DNA of 64,000 bases, from contig OU342635.1 of assembly GCA_910589415.1 (NCBI GenBank), forward strand, positions 39,706,929 to 39,770,928. The letters run 5' to 3'. Source of the DNA: Malachius bipustulatus (Eukaryota; Arthropoda; Insecta; Coleoptera; Melyridae). The stretch's first letter is position 1; each line of letters starts with the position of its first letter. The translations under genes were made by a program, and so were the position numbers. The notes beneath the pieces are model-generated. The model saw only the letters and a list, made by a program, of their open reading frames with translations. It made no database searches and had not been told where the DNA came from. Positions 1 to 13,700 of the stretch are shown one piece after another.

Positions 1-1756
1 TCAAAAAGCTCCCCTAAGAAAGAACGTTTTTTTCAATTTTGATTCATTCTAATTTTATCTCAATAAAGAGACATAAAGTGACGTCATATGGTGTCATTTG
101 ACAAAAGAGTTTCGGGACATCTGTATTCCTGTATAAGATGTATAAATTACAACATGCACAAATGCGCATACAAGACTAATTAAACCCTACCGGCCTATTA
201 TTATTTTACTATCATTTTCTCAAACTGCTTTAAAAAAAATTATCAGTAAGTGACTCTTTTACTCTTACTTTCATTACTTTCGCGCTCATAAGTGCGCAGC
301 CTCTCTCACACACGTGGTAGTGTGACTCATATCAGCCTATCGCACCCTCGCAGTGCTGATCCTGCCTAAAGAGGATCATAGGAGTTACAGTCGCTCACAT
401 ATGAAATGATTCTATTATCAGGAATCCTTACGCTAGTTTATTTGTTTCTACTCTTTTTGTCTATTTATTTTTTCAAATATATTTCTTTATTACCACTTGT
501 TCTTTGGTATTGCTTTCTTCAGGGTGCTTGCTAGTTTTACGTCCCTTCATTGTCAAAATATTAGTAACAGTTTATTTTCACACTTCTTCTAGTCTATGAA
601 AGTATTATTGAAACCAGACTAGCAATTTTTATAAAGAGACAATTGGGCGTAACTGAAATTTTTAGCTTTTTTTAGTCGTCAATATTTTATAGGCCTGCCA
701 ATTTATGCTTTGCTATGATAAACCATTTACAAGAAAAAATTCCTCCTAGCAACAATAGCTCGCTAGCTACAAGGGGATTATAATTTTATGGCTAGGAAGT
801 TTGAAATTAATAAATAAATTCACTTAAAGCGTGTCGGCTGTGTTAGGTAAATTGCATGAATACAGAAAAAATTTATATTTGCACTGTCATGTAACGGGTG
901 TTCCAAAATTCGTGGCATGTAAGAAGTTACTAAAAACTCCAGAACCAATGATGGATTTATTCATAGATGGACTTTTAGTAAAGATATTTCTGCACTTTCT
1001 TATAAATTATTTAATCTTATCCACTTATTATGTTCCGTGTTTAAAGTAAATGTGATATTAATATTTTAGAACCTTTAATTGGTTTCATTTCGTCACGTTT
1101 GTGGGGTGATTTATTAGACCTTTTAATAAAAAAAATGTTAAAAAAATAATTGAAGTATGTAATACAACCCTGATTATTTTCTGGAACATTTGGATTTGAG
1201 GATTACTTAATTATGGTCCTTCGAAAAAAAAGATAGAAGATCCCAGCATTCTGGCCCAAATGAGGTTCAAACAACATGACTTATTACAAGTTTTCCAAGG
1301 GAAAAAAGAACCAATTCGTTAACTAGAAAGCTACATTTTCTATTTATCAGCTCCCTATTTTATCAGTTTTCGAAAAAATGTAATTTAATTTATCCTTCTG
1401 GAATATTTCTCCTGAACTGGAACACATATTGGGCCTTTTTTAATTTAAAGCTACCTTGTTAGGATATTTTCAACGTAAAAAAACACTGCCAAGTTAATAT
1501 TTTCGATACTAATTTATAATCATAAATAAGCTTGCATCATAATAAATTCATTTAATCTGTAAACGACTGTAATTATACCCAACCACCCTATTACAACCAC
1601 GCTACCACGCATTTCATCCCCCTACGTCCATCTCTCTCTTCCCTGCTCCAGCGGATCGATGAAGCAGCATCCTTATCCTGCTGCGCGTGTCCTGCCGATA
1701 TAGTGGCGGCCGGTGGCAACGTGCTCTTCATTTCATTCAACACTCGCACTCGAGCC
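1..1756. other. Region upstream of the transporter start; no gene recognised
   Basis: AT-rich sequence with short open frames of no recognisable content. It probably holds the transporter promoter and 5' UTR; GC content rises from about 1590 towards the start codon at 1757. I could not identify a TATA box, initiator or 5' UTR splice site with confidence. Confidence 0.5.
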
Positions 1757-4700
1757 ATGGCCGAGGAGAAGACGTCCATCGACGAGGAAGTCCCCGTCAA
1801 AAGGGAGGGCGAGGAGGTGGCGTTGAAGGCCAAGATGACTCTAGTGAACGGGATCACGGTCATCGTGGGGAGCATCATCGGGTCCGGGATATTCGTGTCG
1901 CCCACGGGGGTGCTCATGTATACTGGGAGTGTAAATGTGAGTTTAATTGTGTGGGTCGCTTCGGGGGTCTTCTCTATGGTGAGTGATTTTATTTTAATAT
2001 TTTACTTAATTTTTTAATAGAGTTGTTTGAAAGAATGGGAGAGTTGCCATAACGAGATGAGTTGGGAGGGAGAATATAACCTAGAAATTTTAGGAGCTGT
2101 TGGGGGGAATCTTGGTGTTGGGGGAATTATTATAACTAAAATTTCAGGAGGATTTGGAGAAAAGTCTCTTGACGCTGTATTTATTTCTTTATGCTGCAAT
2201 AATCAAGCATATTTAGCTGAGTCTTGATTCCTGTTTTTTTTTTTTTTAGAAAGTTGCTTTATCTTTTTTTCGAACTTGATTTTTCTAGTTCGGTGTTTAA
2301 CGCTCAAATATTTAAATTCTAACTTTTTTTTTTCATAATTTATTATTAAGCTAACTCCCTTATCTAAAACTATTTTAAGTTTGCTTTTAATTTTTAATAA
2401 TTATAAATAATTCAGTTTTATGAGCGTTCAAGTTGTGTTAGATGTGAAAAGATTAATAAATATTAAATTTTATTAAAATTAAAATTTATTCTCTCTCCTT
2501 GTAAAGAAATAAAAAATATTAATTTCTATAATAATTATCCAGTAAAAAACATCGCATATCTTTGTATTCAGGTAATGGACGCATAGAAATTAAATCTGTT
2601 GATTTATGAAAAAAATTGGACAATAAAAACTAGGAAAATGAAATAAAAGGGATATAACATAAGATTTACCCCTGCAATCGATCTTGTAAGCCTGCTTCAA
2701 CAAGCGTGATTATTGCATCATACCTATACCTATAAAAAACAGCCCTTATATCCCTCAAATCAAATAATAAGGAATTTGTTCATGATTAATCAAAACAAAA
2801 AATGGGTAACAATCTGAACTCATGCATCCCCTAATTACTGCTAACACTCAAAGTTTGTCTTCAAACTAATAGGAAAAACTATTTATCACTGCAAGCTGTA
2901 GGTACCTACATAAAATATAACCCCGTAAAGTGAATCTAGGAACTAGGAACTAATATATTTTTTATGTTTTTTTGTGTTCTTCAAGTTTTCCGGCTTTTTT
3001 ATATTTTTTTCTCTCTTCAAAGGTGGGTTTTCAGGCATTAAACCTAAAAACATAAATTCATCCCTAAATCGATTCGTATTATTATTAGGTAGGTACCTAC
3101 CTAATTAATAATTTTGGTTATTTTTTTCAGATCATTAAAATAATTTTCAAGCAGTAATGAATTAATAAATTATTATTTATTATTTATGTAGGTATATTAA
3201 TTATAATTATTTATAATTATAAATTATTTATATTTATTTAATGGTCATTTTATAATATTACATAATTTATTTTTTATTTAAATATTCGATATACATTCGG
3301 GATTGTAGCAGTCTCAAAACTTCAAGGGTATACTTTTACTTAAAAAAAAATTCTGCACTCTAATAGTCTTTCAGCCAAGTAACTAGGAATTAACTGATAG
3401 TGATTGAAAGCGTTCCAGTTTAGTTTTTCAAAACACAAAAACTAATTGGAAATTATTTTTCCTTTCTTTTTAAAGAACCAAAAGTATTAATTGGTAGTCA
3501 AAAATTTCATATAGATGATATTGAAAGAAAATTTGGATTGCTTCAAGTACATGCCTACTGTAATAGTTTTGATATTATGTACTTAACTGAAAAATTGACA
3601 TTTCACTTTATATCGTATTTTTGATTTGGTTATTCAGAAGCGAAAAATTTTTCTGCGTGAAATCTTTTATCGCAATGGTGTCGAGCTCAGTTTCTGATGC
3701 AACAGGTTCCGGCTCTGCGGTATTATCTTTCCTAAGACTATTACATTAGAATGCTGTTTTTTTTTTTCAAATCAATTTAGATAATTATTATTTTTTGATC
3801 AGAAATTCAAAAATGATCTATTTACATATTTGCACTTTCGAAATTTGCCGATCATTATTAAAAGATCCAGAATTTGATATAATTGTTTGAAGCATTAAAA
3901 AAATGAGTTCAATTATTACCTACCTTGTCAAAAAATTATTGAAACTAGTATAAACATGGTGCTCGAAAAGCTTTTCTTTTTGTAATATTTATAAATTAAC
4001 TACCTACCTAAAGTATGTATGAAAATACTAAAATTATGTAAATCTAGCAGGTATATTAATTTTTATTTTGTTAAAACGATAATTTCGTTGCTTTGTTGTA
4101 AAGAAATGGTATGTAAGTATACATACAGGGTGTCCGGTAAGTACCTCCTAATCTCTCGGGAGCATACAGGGGAGGTCAAAAAAAACCTAGTCTGTCATAA
4201 AAAAAAAATTCCTTAAGTGTCCCCAAACGGAGATATGAAGCCCTAAAAGTGTGCCCCGCAATTTACTTTTTTGGCTCTAACTTTTGAACCGACCTGTATA
4301 ATTGGATGAAATTTTTATTTTTTATATAGGCCACAAAGAGCTATCAGGCCATATTAAAGTCGTTGTTTGATGTCGTCAGGAAAGTCAGGAACGGACTTAC
4401 CATCATACTCGTTGAGTCAAAATTTTGACAGATGTCACTTTACAGAGCTAAAAAATATTTTTTTGAATAGTCTAATACTTCATCTTTAAAAAAGGTGCTC
4501 CTAATTTATTTCGGTAAAACTGGCGGTTTTCGAGATAAATCGGTTTTTAGGAATGCAAAACACTAAAAAGTTACTAATGCTAAAAACAAACAGGTAAAAA
4601 TCAGGTTCTTGTGGATAAACCTACCTACATAATGGATTGCTATTGACGGAACTTGGTCAAAATTCGTATAAAAGTCGATGTATCTTGAGAACCGCTAGTT

Positions 4701-7700
4701 TTATCGAAATAAATTAAGAGTACCTTTTGTGAAGATGAATGACCAGTGTATTTAAAAAATAAGTTTTCAGCTCTGTGAAATGACACCTGTCAAAATTTTG
4801 ACACAATGAGTGTGGTGGTAAAACCGTTCCTGACTTCCTTGAGGACGTCAAACATCTACTCTGATGTGGCTTAATGAGTCTTTATGGCCTCTATAAAAAA
4901 TAAAATTTCATTAAATTATACAGGTCGGTTCAAAAGTTAGAGCCAAAAAAGTAAATTGCGGGACACCTTTTTAGGGCTCCATATCTCCGTTTGGGGACAC
5001 TTTAGGAAATTTTTTTATGACAGACTAGGTTTTTTTTGACCTCCCCTGTATGCTCCAGAGAGATTAGGAGGTACTTACCGGACTACCTAGGTCACTTTTT
5101 GCGAATTAATAATATTTGTACGGATCATTGTATTCAACTGGGTTGGATTGCATCAACCCTCTGAAAGGATGGTGGAATGCTGTAAAATGATGCAATCCTG
5201 TCATATTTCCTCATAATATTTTTAGAAAAATATTTCCTGATTTTCATGCAACTATTCATTCAATTATTGTCTTATAGTTTCGTGTAATATTGTTTGGTTT
5301 ACGGTGATACAGTTTACGGTTTCGTGGCGAATAAATTATTTTAAAAAAGGTAACGACATATCCAGATCTCCGCCACTGGATTAAAATTTTTTGTTAGGAG
5401 TATCAAATCATGCACTTCAATTAGTTCAATAACTTTCCAAAATTTCGAGTTATTCTCATCTCAGCCAGTTGGTAGATGTTCAAAAAATATTAAATTTTTC
5501 GGAGAACTTCAACACTTTGTGTATCGAAAACTAAAGCTTCAACTACCTATGTCTACAAGGTATGTTTCGCATATTTTTGCATTTCCTACATGCCCTTTAA
5601 GTTTAAAAAAACTTTATTCTTCAAAAATCTTGAGGAGTGATTTTATACACCTTCTTCAGCTCTTATCTGTCAAAGCCACGATGATCCAAACTTCACAGTC
5701 GCTGCGTTGTTCCTAGGTACCTGCGTTTGAGAAAAGTGCACAGAAACTTTCAGCTTTTATAAAATGACAAAGGACTGGCAGTCGCGGACTCTTGCTCTAT
5801 AGTACACCGCTTTCAGATTATTGTAATTTTTTTTTAATTATTAAATGATTGACATAACATGTTAATTATTGTTACCTGCAATGGCATTTTATAATAATTA
5901 TTATAATAATAACCAATTACTATAATATACTTAAAATATTTTATTATTGCGTCATCTCCGGGACGAAATTCCAGAATCAATTTCGTTGAATATTAAACAT
6001 AGAAACTTATGTTTGTATGTTTCCAGGATAATCACCCCATGATCGATTTTGTGTTAATAGAGGTCTTAGGATACGATTCGATAAGAAAACTTTAAGCTTA
6101 TTTTCACTTAATCACGCTACCTGATTTGATGAGTTTAGTTTTATCTAATTTTTCTTCCTATAATAGGAAAATGCCTATTTCTTTCAAGAAGGAAACTTCA
6201 TTTTTACCATTTTAATACTAAGATATTTTTAAAAAATGATATAGGGACCTATCTTTGAAATGTCATAATTTATAAGAGATCGAATCGAGGAGTTGCAATA
6301 ATAAATTATAAAAAGATTGCTTCATTACTATTTGATAGGAGAGTTTACTAAATAATATAACTGATATGAAAAAAAATACATTGATATTGATATGGATATA
6401 AAATGCATTGCAAAATTGCAGTAATTGGAAAATTGTTTACAATTCCTAAAATAAACAATCAAATCAATACCAAAATATTTCAATTAAAGGTTTTAAAAAA
6501 CTAACCCGGATTAAGATGTTAAAAACCTTACAGGCAACTTTAGAAATGTTGCATCATTCTTGCGTGACTGTTGGAAGCATGTCAAACTGTTATTGAACCG
6601 TCAGCAATAATACACCTTTGCAGACTTCAGCGCCGTAAAATAAAAGTGGATCAATTTTCATTCACTAAATTACTACTCGTCTAGAATCGTGCGTCTAACA
6701 CTCTTATCATATAATATGTACCTACATTATATAGTCTATAAGAAAAGTAAATAGATTCTATTAACCAAGGTAACTATTAAATTGAAAAAAAAGTCTCCCG
6801 CAAATGAACCTTGATTGATATAGAAACGGTTAATATTACGTTTACTTTTTCAATTTATTTATCCGGTGCTGCATGTGACCACAGTTAATTATTAATTTTA
6901 TCATTCAGTTATTGTTATTCTTAGGTAATGCAAAAATATATGTAATGCCACCCAATATAACATTACCGTAATGCGGACACCATTAAATTAAAACTAGACG
7001 TGCCATGAGCTCCTAGCGCAGTTATAAATTTTACATTTTATATCCTAATAATGAAATATCTTGAAATATTTCAGTTTTTTTGTTAAATAGAAATCGAGTC
7101 TTAGTGCAATAGAGTGTTGGATTAATATTGAACCAAAAAAGTTTCTGAAAAAACTTATAATATTGCTCAATAAGCTGAATGAAATAATTTGGATTCTCGA
7201 TCAAGTATTAGGGATTAATTTGGCAAATCCAATTCGCAAAGGAAACAAAAACATATATTCAAAAGCTTTAATAACTGTAATAAGTAAGTGGTACAGAGGC
7301 TGGTAAAACAACACACAAATAGCTAGAAGATATCATCGGTAAACCAGTATGGTCTCAATAATATCATGTTACGATTTCCCGCTCTCATCTAGTGGCCTGC
7401 TGAATAGCTCAAGGAACTTGAATTCCCGTTCGCTAGGGAATTCCCCCCCCCCCCCCCCCCCCCCCGATCCACCAAAAGAAGATTTTTTTTCAGTTTTTTG
7501 AAGATATCTCGGGAACCGTATTATTCTTATACGGTATTTTTTATATGGTCTCAGCTTTTGTAAAGATCTTATCATTGATATTTAGCTACTTCTAAATGCT
7601 AGCCATTTTTTTTCATTAGCTAGTGACGGAGCTTTTCGAGTTGCGGGATGTTTTTGACCCTAATACCTACGACATTGGACAAATTGAGTAGAAGGTAGGT

Positions 7701-10700
7701 GCCTACAGCCCCTTAATGGGTTTTTTATTCAAATTAGCTCTATTGTTATCAAGGTCATCAATCACGCCCACCTGTCACTCCTTTGTTCGGAAACACAATG
7801 GACTAATGAGTTCCTTTGTTATCGGGGGTCATTAATCACGCCCACCTATCACTCCTTTGTCAATGAGTTCTTTTGTTATCGGGGGTAAACTAATGAGTTC
7901 TTAGAAATCTGGGGTAATTAATCACGCCCACCTCTCACTTCTTTGTTAGGCGGCCCTTTGTTGGCGTTCCTTTGTTCGGAAACACAATAGAGCTGCACAC
8001 CTGTATCATTAATTATGCAGAGGCACGTATCGACAAGCTTCGACACGTCTGAAAATGGCACACCTGCATCCGGTCCTTTGTTCGGAAACACAATGGACTA
8101 ATGAGTTCTTTTGTTATCGGGGGTCATTAATCACGCCCACCTGTCACTCCTTTGTCAATGAGTTCTTTTGTTATCGGGGGTAAACTAATGAGTTCTTAGA
8201 AATCGGGGGTCATTAATCACGCTCACCTGTCACTCCTTTGGTCGGCGTCCCTTTTTCGGCGTTCCTTTGTCTGGAATACAATAGAGCTGCACACCTGCGT
8301 CAATAATTATGCAGAGGCACGTATCGACAAGTTTCGACACGTCTAAAAACGGCGCACCTGCATCAGGTCCTATGTTCGGAAACACGCTGCACACCTGCAT
8401 CATTAATTATGCAGAGGCACGTGTCGAAATATTAAGAATAATAATAATTTTAATAATGATAATAATATTATCGCGCAATTTCTGCCGAATGAATCTCTAT
8501 TTTGTAATTTCAGAGGTAATTAGTGTATTTGACGTAACTGTACCTCGTTTTGTTGTACCTCATTAGTACCTACCGCCACTGGCTTATTAATAGAAATAAT
8601 AACCGATTTTCGCTGAAGGTGGTCGTTTTCAGACGTGTCGAAACTTGTCGATGCATACCTCGGCATAACTATCTTATAACCATGAATAACAACCGGTTTT
8701 CGCCGTTGGTGGTCGTTTTCAGACGTGTCGATGCTTGTGGATACGTGCCTCTGCATAATTAATGACGCAGGTGTGCAGCTCTATTGTATTCCAGACAAAG
8801 GAACGCCGACAAAGGGCCGACGAACAATGGAGTGACAGGTGGGCGTGATTAATGACCACCGATTTCTAAGAACTCATTAGTCTATTGTGTTTCCGACAAA
8901 GGACCGGATGCAGGTGTGCCATTTTCAGACGTGTCGAAGCATGTCGATACGTGCCTCTGCATAATTAATGATACAGGTGTGCTGCTCTATTGTGTTTCCG
9001 AACAAAGGAAAGCCGACAAAGGGCCGCCTAACAAAGAAGTGACAGGTGGGCGTGATTAATTACCCCCGATTTCTAAGAACTCATTAGTCTACCCCCGATA
9101 ACAAAAGAACTCATTGACAAAGGAGTGACAGGTGGGCGTGATTAATGACCCCCGATAACAAAAGAACTCATTAGTCCATTGTGTTTCCGAACAAAGGAGT
9201 GACAGGTGGGCGTGATTAATGACCTTGATAACAATAGAGCTAATTTGAATAAAAAACCCATTAAGGGGCTGTAGGCACCTACCTTCTACTAAATTGACAT
9301 TTTAAAACCGCATTTTCAACCGCCAGGCAGTTTATTAATTCAGTTTTTCCCTAGCCCTCGCCTTAACTAAGATGCGAGTGATGCGACATAGTCAACTTTT
9401 TTTTTCTTCTGGGCGCCATCTTCGATTTTTATATGGTTAAGTGGATAAAAAAATTACGAATCCAAATATCTGTCACATTAATGTCAAATAATATAATAAT
9501 TAACAGTGACAATAATGAATTTTTATGACTATTGGTTAACATAGGATGAGGCTTTGGCTGAAATTGTTTTCACTGACTGATTTCGATACAACAATAGCTT
9601 ATGGAGACTTATTATTAGTGTCACGTTAAGAATTGTCATGATTTTGTTGGGATTTAGGGAAAGTTAAACACACTCTGAGATTTTTTCCAATTCTTGGAAG
9701 AATTATTACAATGAAATTCCCAAAATCGAAAAAAAAAAGGATATGTACGATCTGTGTGTTAAAATAATTGAAATTCGAAAAAGCGTCCGAGACTATTTGC
9801 AATTATATCCCAAAAGAGTGCAGCTACATCGTACATATTTCTAAAAGATAGATCAACAACCGAATGAGACAAAAAATGATGGATTGAGTCAAAGAAGACG
9901 AAAGTATACAAAGTAAGACATTTGGTCAATGAAATAAATGTCTTGCTCAGGTTCAAATTAAACCAGAAACTTCAACCACAGCCATTGTCAAGGAATGTGG
10001 TTTATCTCAGCAAGGAGTGTCGAAAGTATTTTTTTATCTACAGGGTGTCCCGTATCGTTATGTTCAAATTTTTTGAGCATATAGTAGGCTTAATTTTGAG
10101 CCCAAAAAACCCAAAAGCGGCAGGTCTATCTTTATTCGTTACGAAGTTACAGGCCTAAGAAAATTATGACTAGAAATAACAAAGATTCAACTTTGAAAAC
10201 CACACAACCACATGTGTTGTGGTTTACGCTAATAATTAATTGTTATGGTAACGACATTAGTAAATTTCGCCAAAATAAACATTAGAAGAGGTTCTCCTGC
10301 TCATACAAAATGGCATTTGGATTCAAATATATGGGGCACCAGCATATTTCGGAATTGGCGTTTGTAACTAAATGCCAAAAAGCAATTATCAGTGGATCGT
10401 ATTCAGCATGCTGGTCAAGAGATCTGTCGCGAAAAAGACGAGAAATTAGAACTGTTACTTCTGCAATAGGCCTCCGAGCACAAGTTTGTATTCAGCAAGG
10501 AATAGGGCATTTTTAACACAGGATAAACTAAAGATTTGGTCAATAAAATAAGCTTTATGTGGTTTTCAAAGTTAAATCTGGTATTTACTAGACATTATTT
10601 TCTTAGGCCTATAACTTCGTAACGAATGCAGATAGACCTGGCACTTTTGGTTTTTTTGAGGGTTAGAAATAAGCCTACTATATGCTCACAAGATTTGAAC

Positions 10701-13700
10701 ATAACGATACGGGACACCCTGTATATCATGATTACAAGTTCAAAATTGAACAATCCAGCACCTAATGTCAATTATAATAGTAGATTAACCTTCTTTCATT
10801 GGTTAGAAACTGAACTGACTAAATCTTAGATTTATGTCAACTATTCTACTGTCAGATGAAACCACATTTATCAACAATGATTTATTTAATTTAAGAAACC
10901 ATCATTATTGGTTAAGAGTTATGGTGTGGCCGATTATTGCATAACCAGATAATATGTCCATATTTTATAGATGAAACAAATGTACATAAAATTCTTGCAG
11001 AGATAATACTTGACAGATTTCTCTTAGATCTCTTGCCAGTGATACAGAACAGAGATTATTGGTATCAACATAATGGGGCACCAACTCATAATACTGTGCA
11101 AGTTCGATATTTTTTGAAGAATAATCTTGGTGCTCAGTGGATTTGAAAGAACGGACCTATAGCCTGGCCACCAAAGTCTCCAGACCTTGATTAAAAATTC
11201 CAGACAAAAATCCCTAAGATTATTATTCCAGGAATTTTGAAGGATTACGTGTATAAATAGATTTCGAAAAAAACAGCAGTCGACGAAGAAAAAACAGACC
11301 TAGCCGTTACGATTGACATCAAGTAGAGCCCTCTATAAAGCTCTTAATAATGAGAAAATGGTAGAAAGACTTGGGGGAATACCCAGAAACTACGCAAAAT
11401 AAAACCAAACACCCTGGCCATCACAAGAAAACTACTGCAACAAACCTGACATTTCACTAAATCTACGCCATCTACATTTGACACCTCTCTTACTCCCCTC
11501 ACCGTCACCGTTGAACGCATCATACTACCCTGTAGAAAATATAAGCGAGAACGAAGAAAGAATACAAATTAGAATGAGTTAGTGTACCACAAGCCTTAAA
11601 CAAACAGAATACCGACAATATACTCGACTACATCAAAAGGGTGCTAATAATTTTAGCATCGATGCGCCAATAATTTACGTAAAAAACTAAAAAAAAGACT
11701 TAATAAAAAATGCTGAAAGGGAATTATCTCAAACTTTGCCAAAAATAGTTATTTATTATACAAGACAAACACATCGAGAGCTAAAATCGCACTTTTTTCT
11801 CGTGTGTAATATACAATTTTTTTCTGCGAGAAGAAATATCAGTGTTAGAATGTCGAAAAACGTAGTTAGATAACTGAAAATTATGTCGGAAAAATGATTT
11901 ATGCTAAACTTGGATTTTCAAACTGTCTTTTATCGTAATTGACGTTGCCTGGGTAACGAAACGATTTAATTATTACATAAACGTCATATTAATGTAATTA
12001 AAATTGAAGACAGTTTTGCAAAGATTCTTGTTAGTTTTCGATGAGTGAATTTAATAATATGGATAGTGATTATTATGAAAATTCCCTTAATAATTGCCAT
12101 TTGGATAATAAGGTAACTTTCCTTTACGTATATTTGATATAAATTTAATGATATCTGAGTGTTAATAGTAGCTATACCTAAGCCGCCATTTCGGGGAAAT
12201 AAGTACTCATTTATTTCCCTGCTAATTCATTTATTTCCCCGATAAGATGAAGCTCATATAATGAGGCATTTTTCTACCTCTCAACGGGGAAAAAAGGTCA
12301 AACTTATAGCCCGTCGCAGAAAAAACATATTTAGAGCTGGATAGACCCTGGAAAACAGGACCTTGAAAAAAAAAATCGACCTGGCCGTCCTTGTCAAACG
12401 GGACCTTGCTAAAAAAATTGATGCACGGGGCGTTTTGAAACCGGGACTTGGGAACAAAAAATTCTAACTGACCAAACCTTGAAAACCTAAAGGTTTCGAA
12501 CGCCCCGAATGTTGTCAAATCGAACCTTGAAAAACCGGTTCTTGTCTAACTGGACCTTGAAACCAAAAGTTGAGCTGACCAGACCTTGCCAAATCGAGCC
12601 TTGCAAAACTTTTGCCTGACAGGACTGTTCAAACTGTTACTTGCAAAAAATTCGAGCTGATAAACTTTTTCAAACCAGACCATGTAAAAAATTCAGAGCT
12701 GACCGGTCTTTGTTAACTGACCGACGCAAATCATATGAGTTTTTGGTTTCCTCGACAACGATCGTGTCTTCCCAGGGTCTTTCCAGGATGCAAATACCAG
12801 CAAATACCATTTACGTGTACAAATACCATGCTTATGATAATACTCAGCCCAAATTTGGGTTTTTAGATAAGCTTAATGGCTAGATGGCATAAAATGACTT
12901 CAAACTGTTTTGAAATGTTTCAGTTGATTTAAATTCTCCCCAATTTCTCAATAAAAGTGCTTTCTTTAATTGAAAATTGCTTTTCTCAGTTTACCTTTTA
13001 AAATAAATAGATGCCCTAATTCACAAATGATTGGCAGGGCGTTAAACAAGTTATTCGCGAAGAAAACATCCATTTACGAGCAATTTCAGAGTCCTTCAGT
13101 AAAATGACCCATTTATGTGAATAATGAAGCTGTCAGATCCAGTCAAGGCTATGAGTGGTGTTGGTGTTTGTTGTTTTGCAGGAAAGGACCTTCAAGCCAG
13201 CAAATTTTAATTACTTAATTCATTTATACATATAATTCCTCATCCTGAGTTAATTCGATATCCCAGAAATAAGTATTAGTGTATTTTTTAACAAAAAAAT
13301 ACACTATTGAGGACGACATCACTTTCCAAAAATCACCCAAACTCATCAAATGTCCACCGATCGTGACCCCCAGATCACGAAAAAGTAGTTTTCCAAAATT
13401 CACCTGCCCACGATATATATATATATATATTTATATATTTATATATATATTTATATATTTATATATTTATATATTTCTCCAAAATCGCGAAATTTCGATT
13501 TTAAAAACGCTCCTGTGGCTTTATCTTTTAAGATTAGTGAACGAAATTTTGGGTCCTTGTAAAGCTTGGGAATGACGTTGGATTTTCGTTGAAAAACTTT
13601 CCAAAAGTCCCATCACTTCTACAGGGTGTCCCTTCAAAATTCCAGGTATCCGGTTTTTGTCACCTCATTTCAGGTCGCAGTTTTCAATCTAGGAGACTGA

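Noticed and set aside
831..1049. Plus-strand open frame of 72 codons
   Set aside because: It begins at GTG rather than ATG, has no recognised motif, and becomes low-complexity and hydrophobic at its end.
1591..1917. Minus-strand open frame of 108 codons over the first transporter exon
   Set aside because: It is the antisense of a GC-richer coding exon, so an open antisense frame is expected.
2880..3120. TAGGTACCTA palindromes
   Set aside because: These short palindromes are scattered across the whole window and look like background sequence rather than a site.
10310..10516. 68-codon open frame inside the nested MITE
   Set aside because: Lies in a non-coding foldback element and matches no transposase motif.
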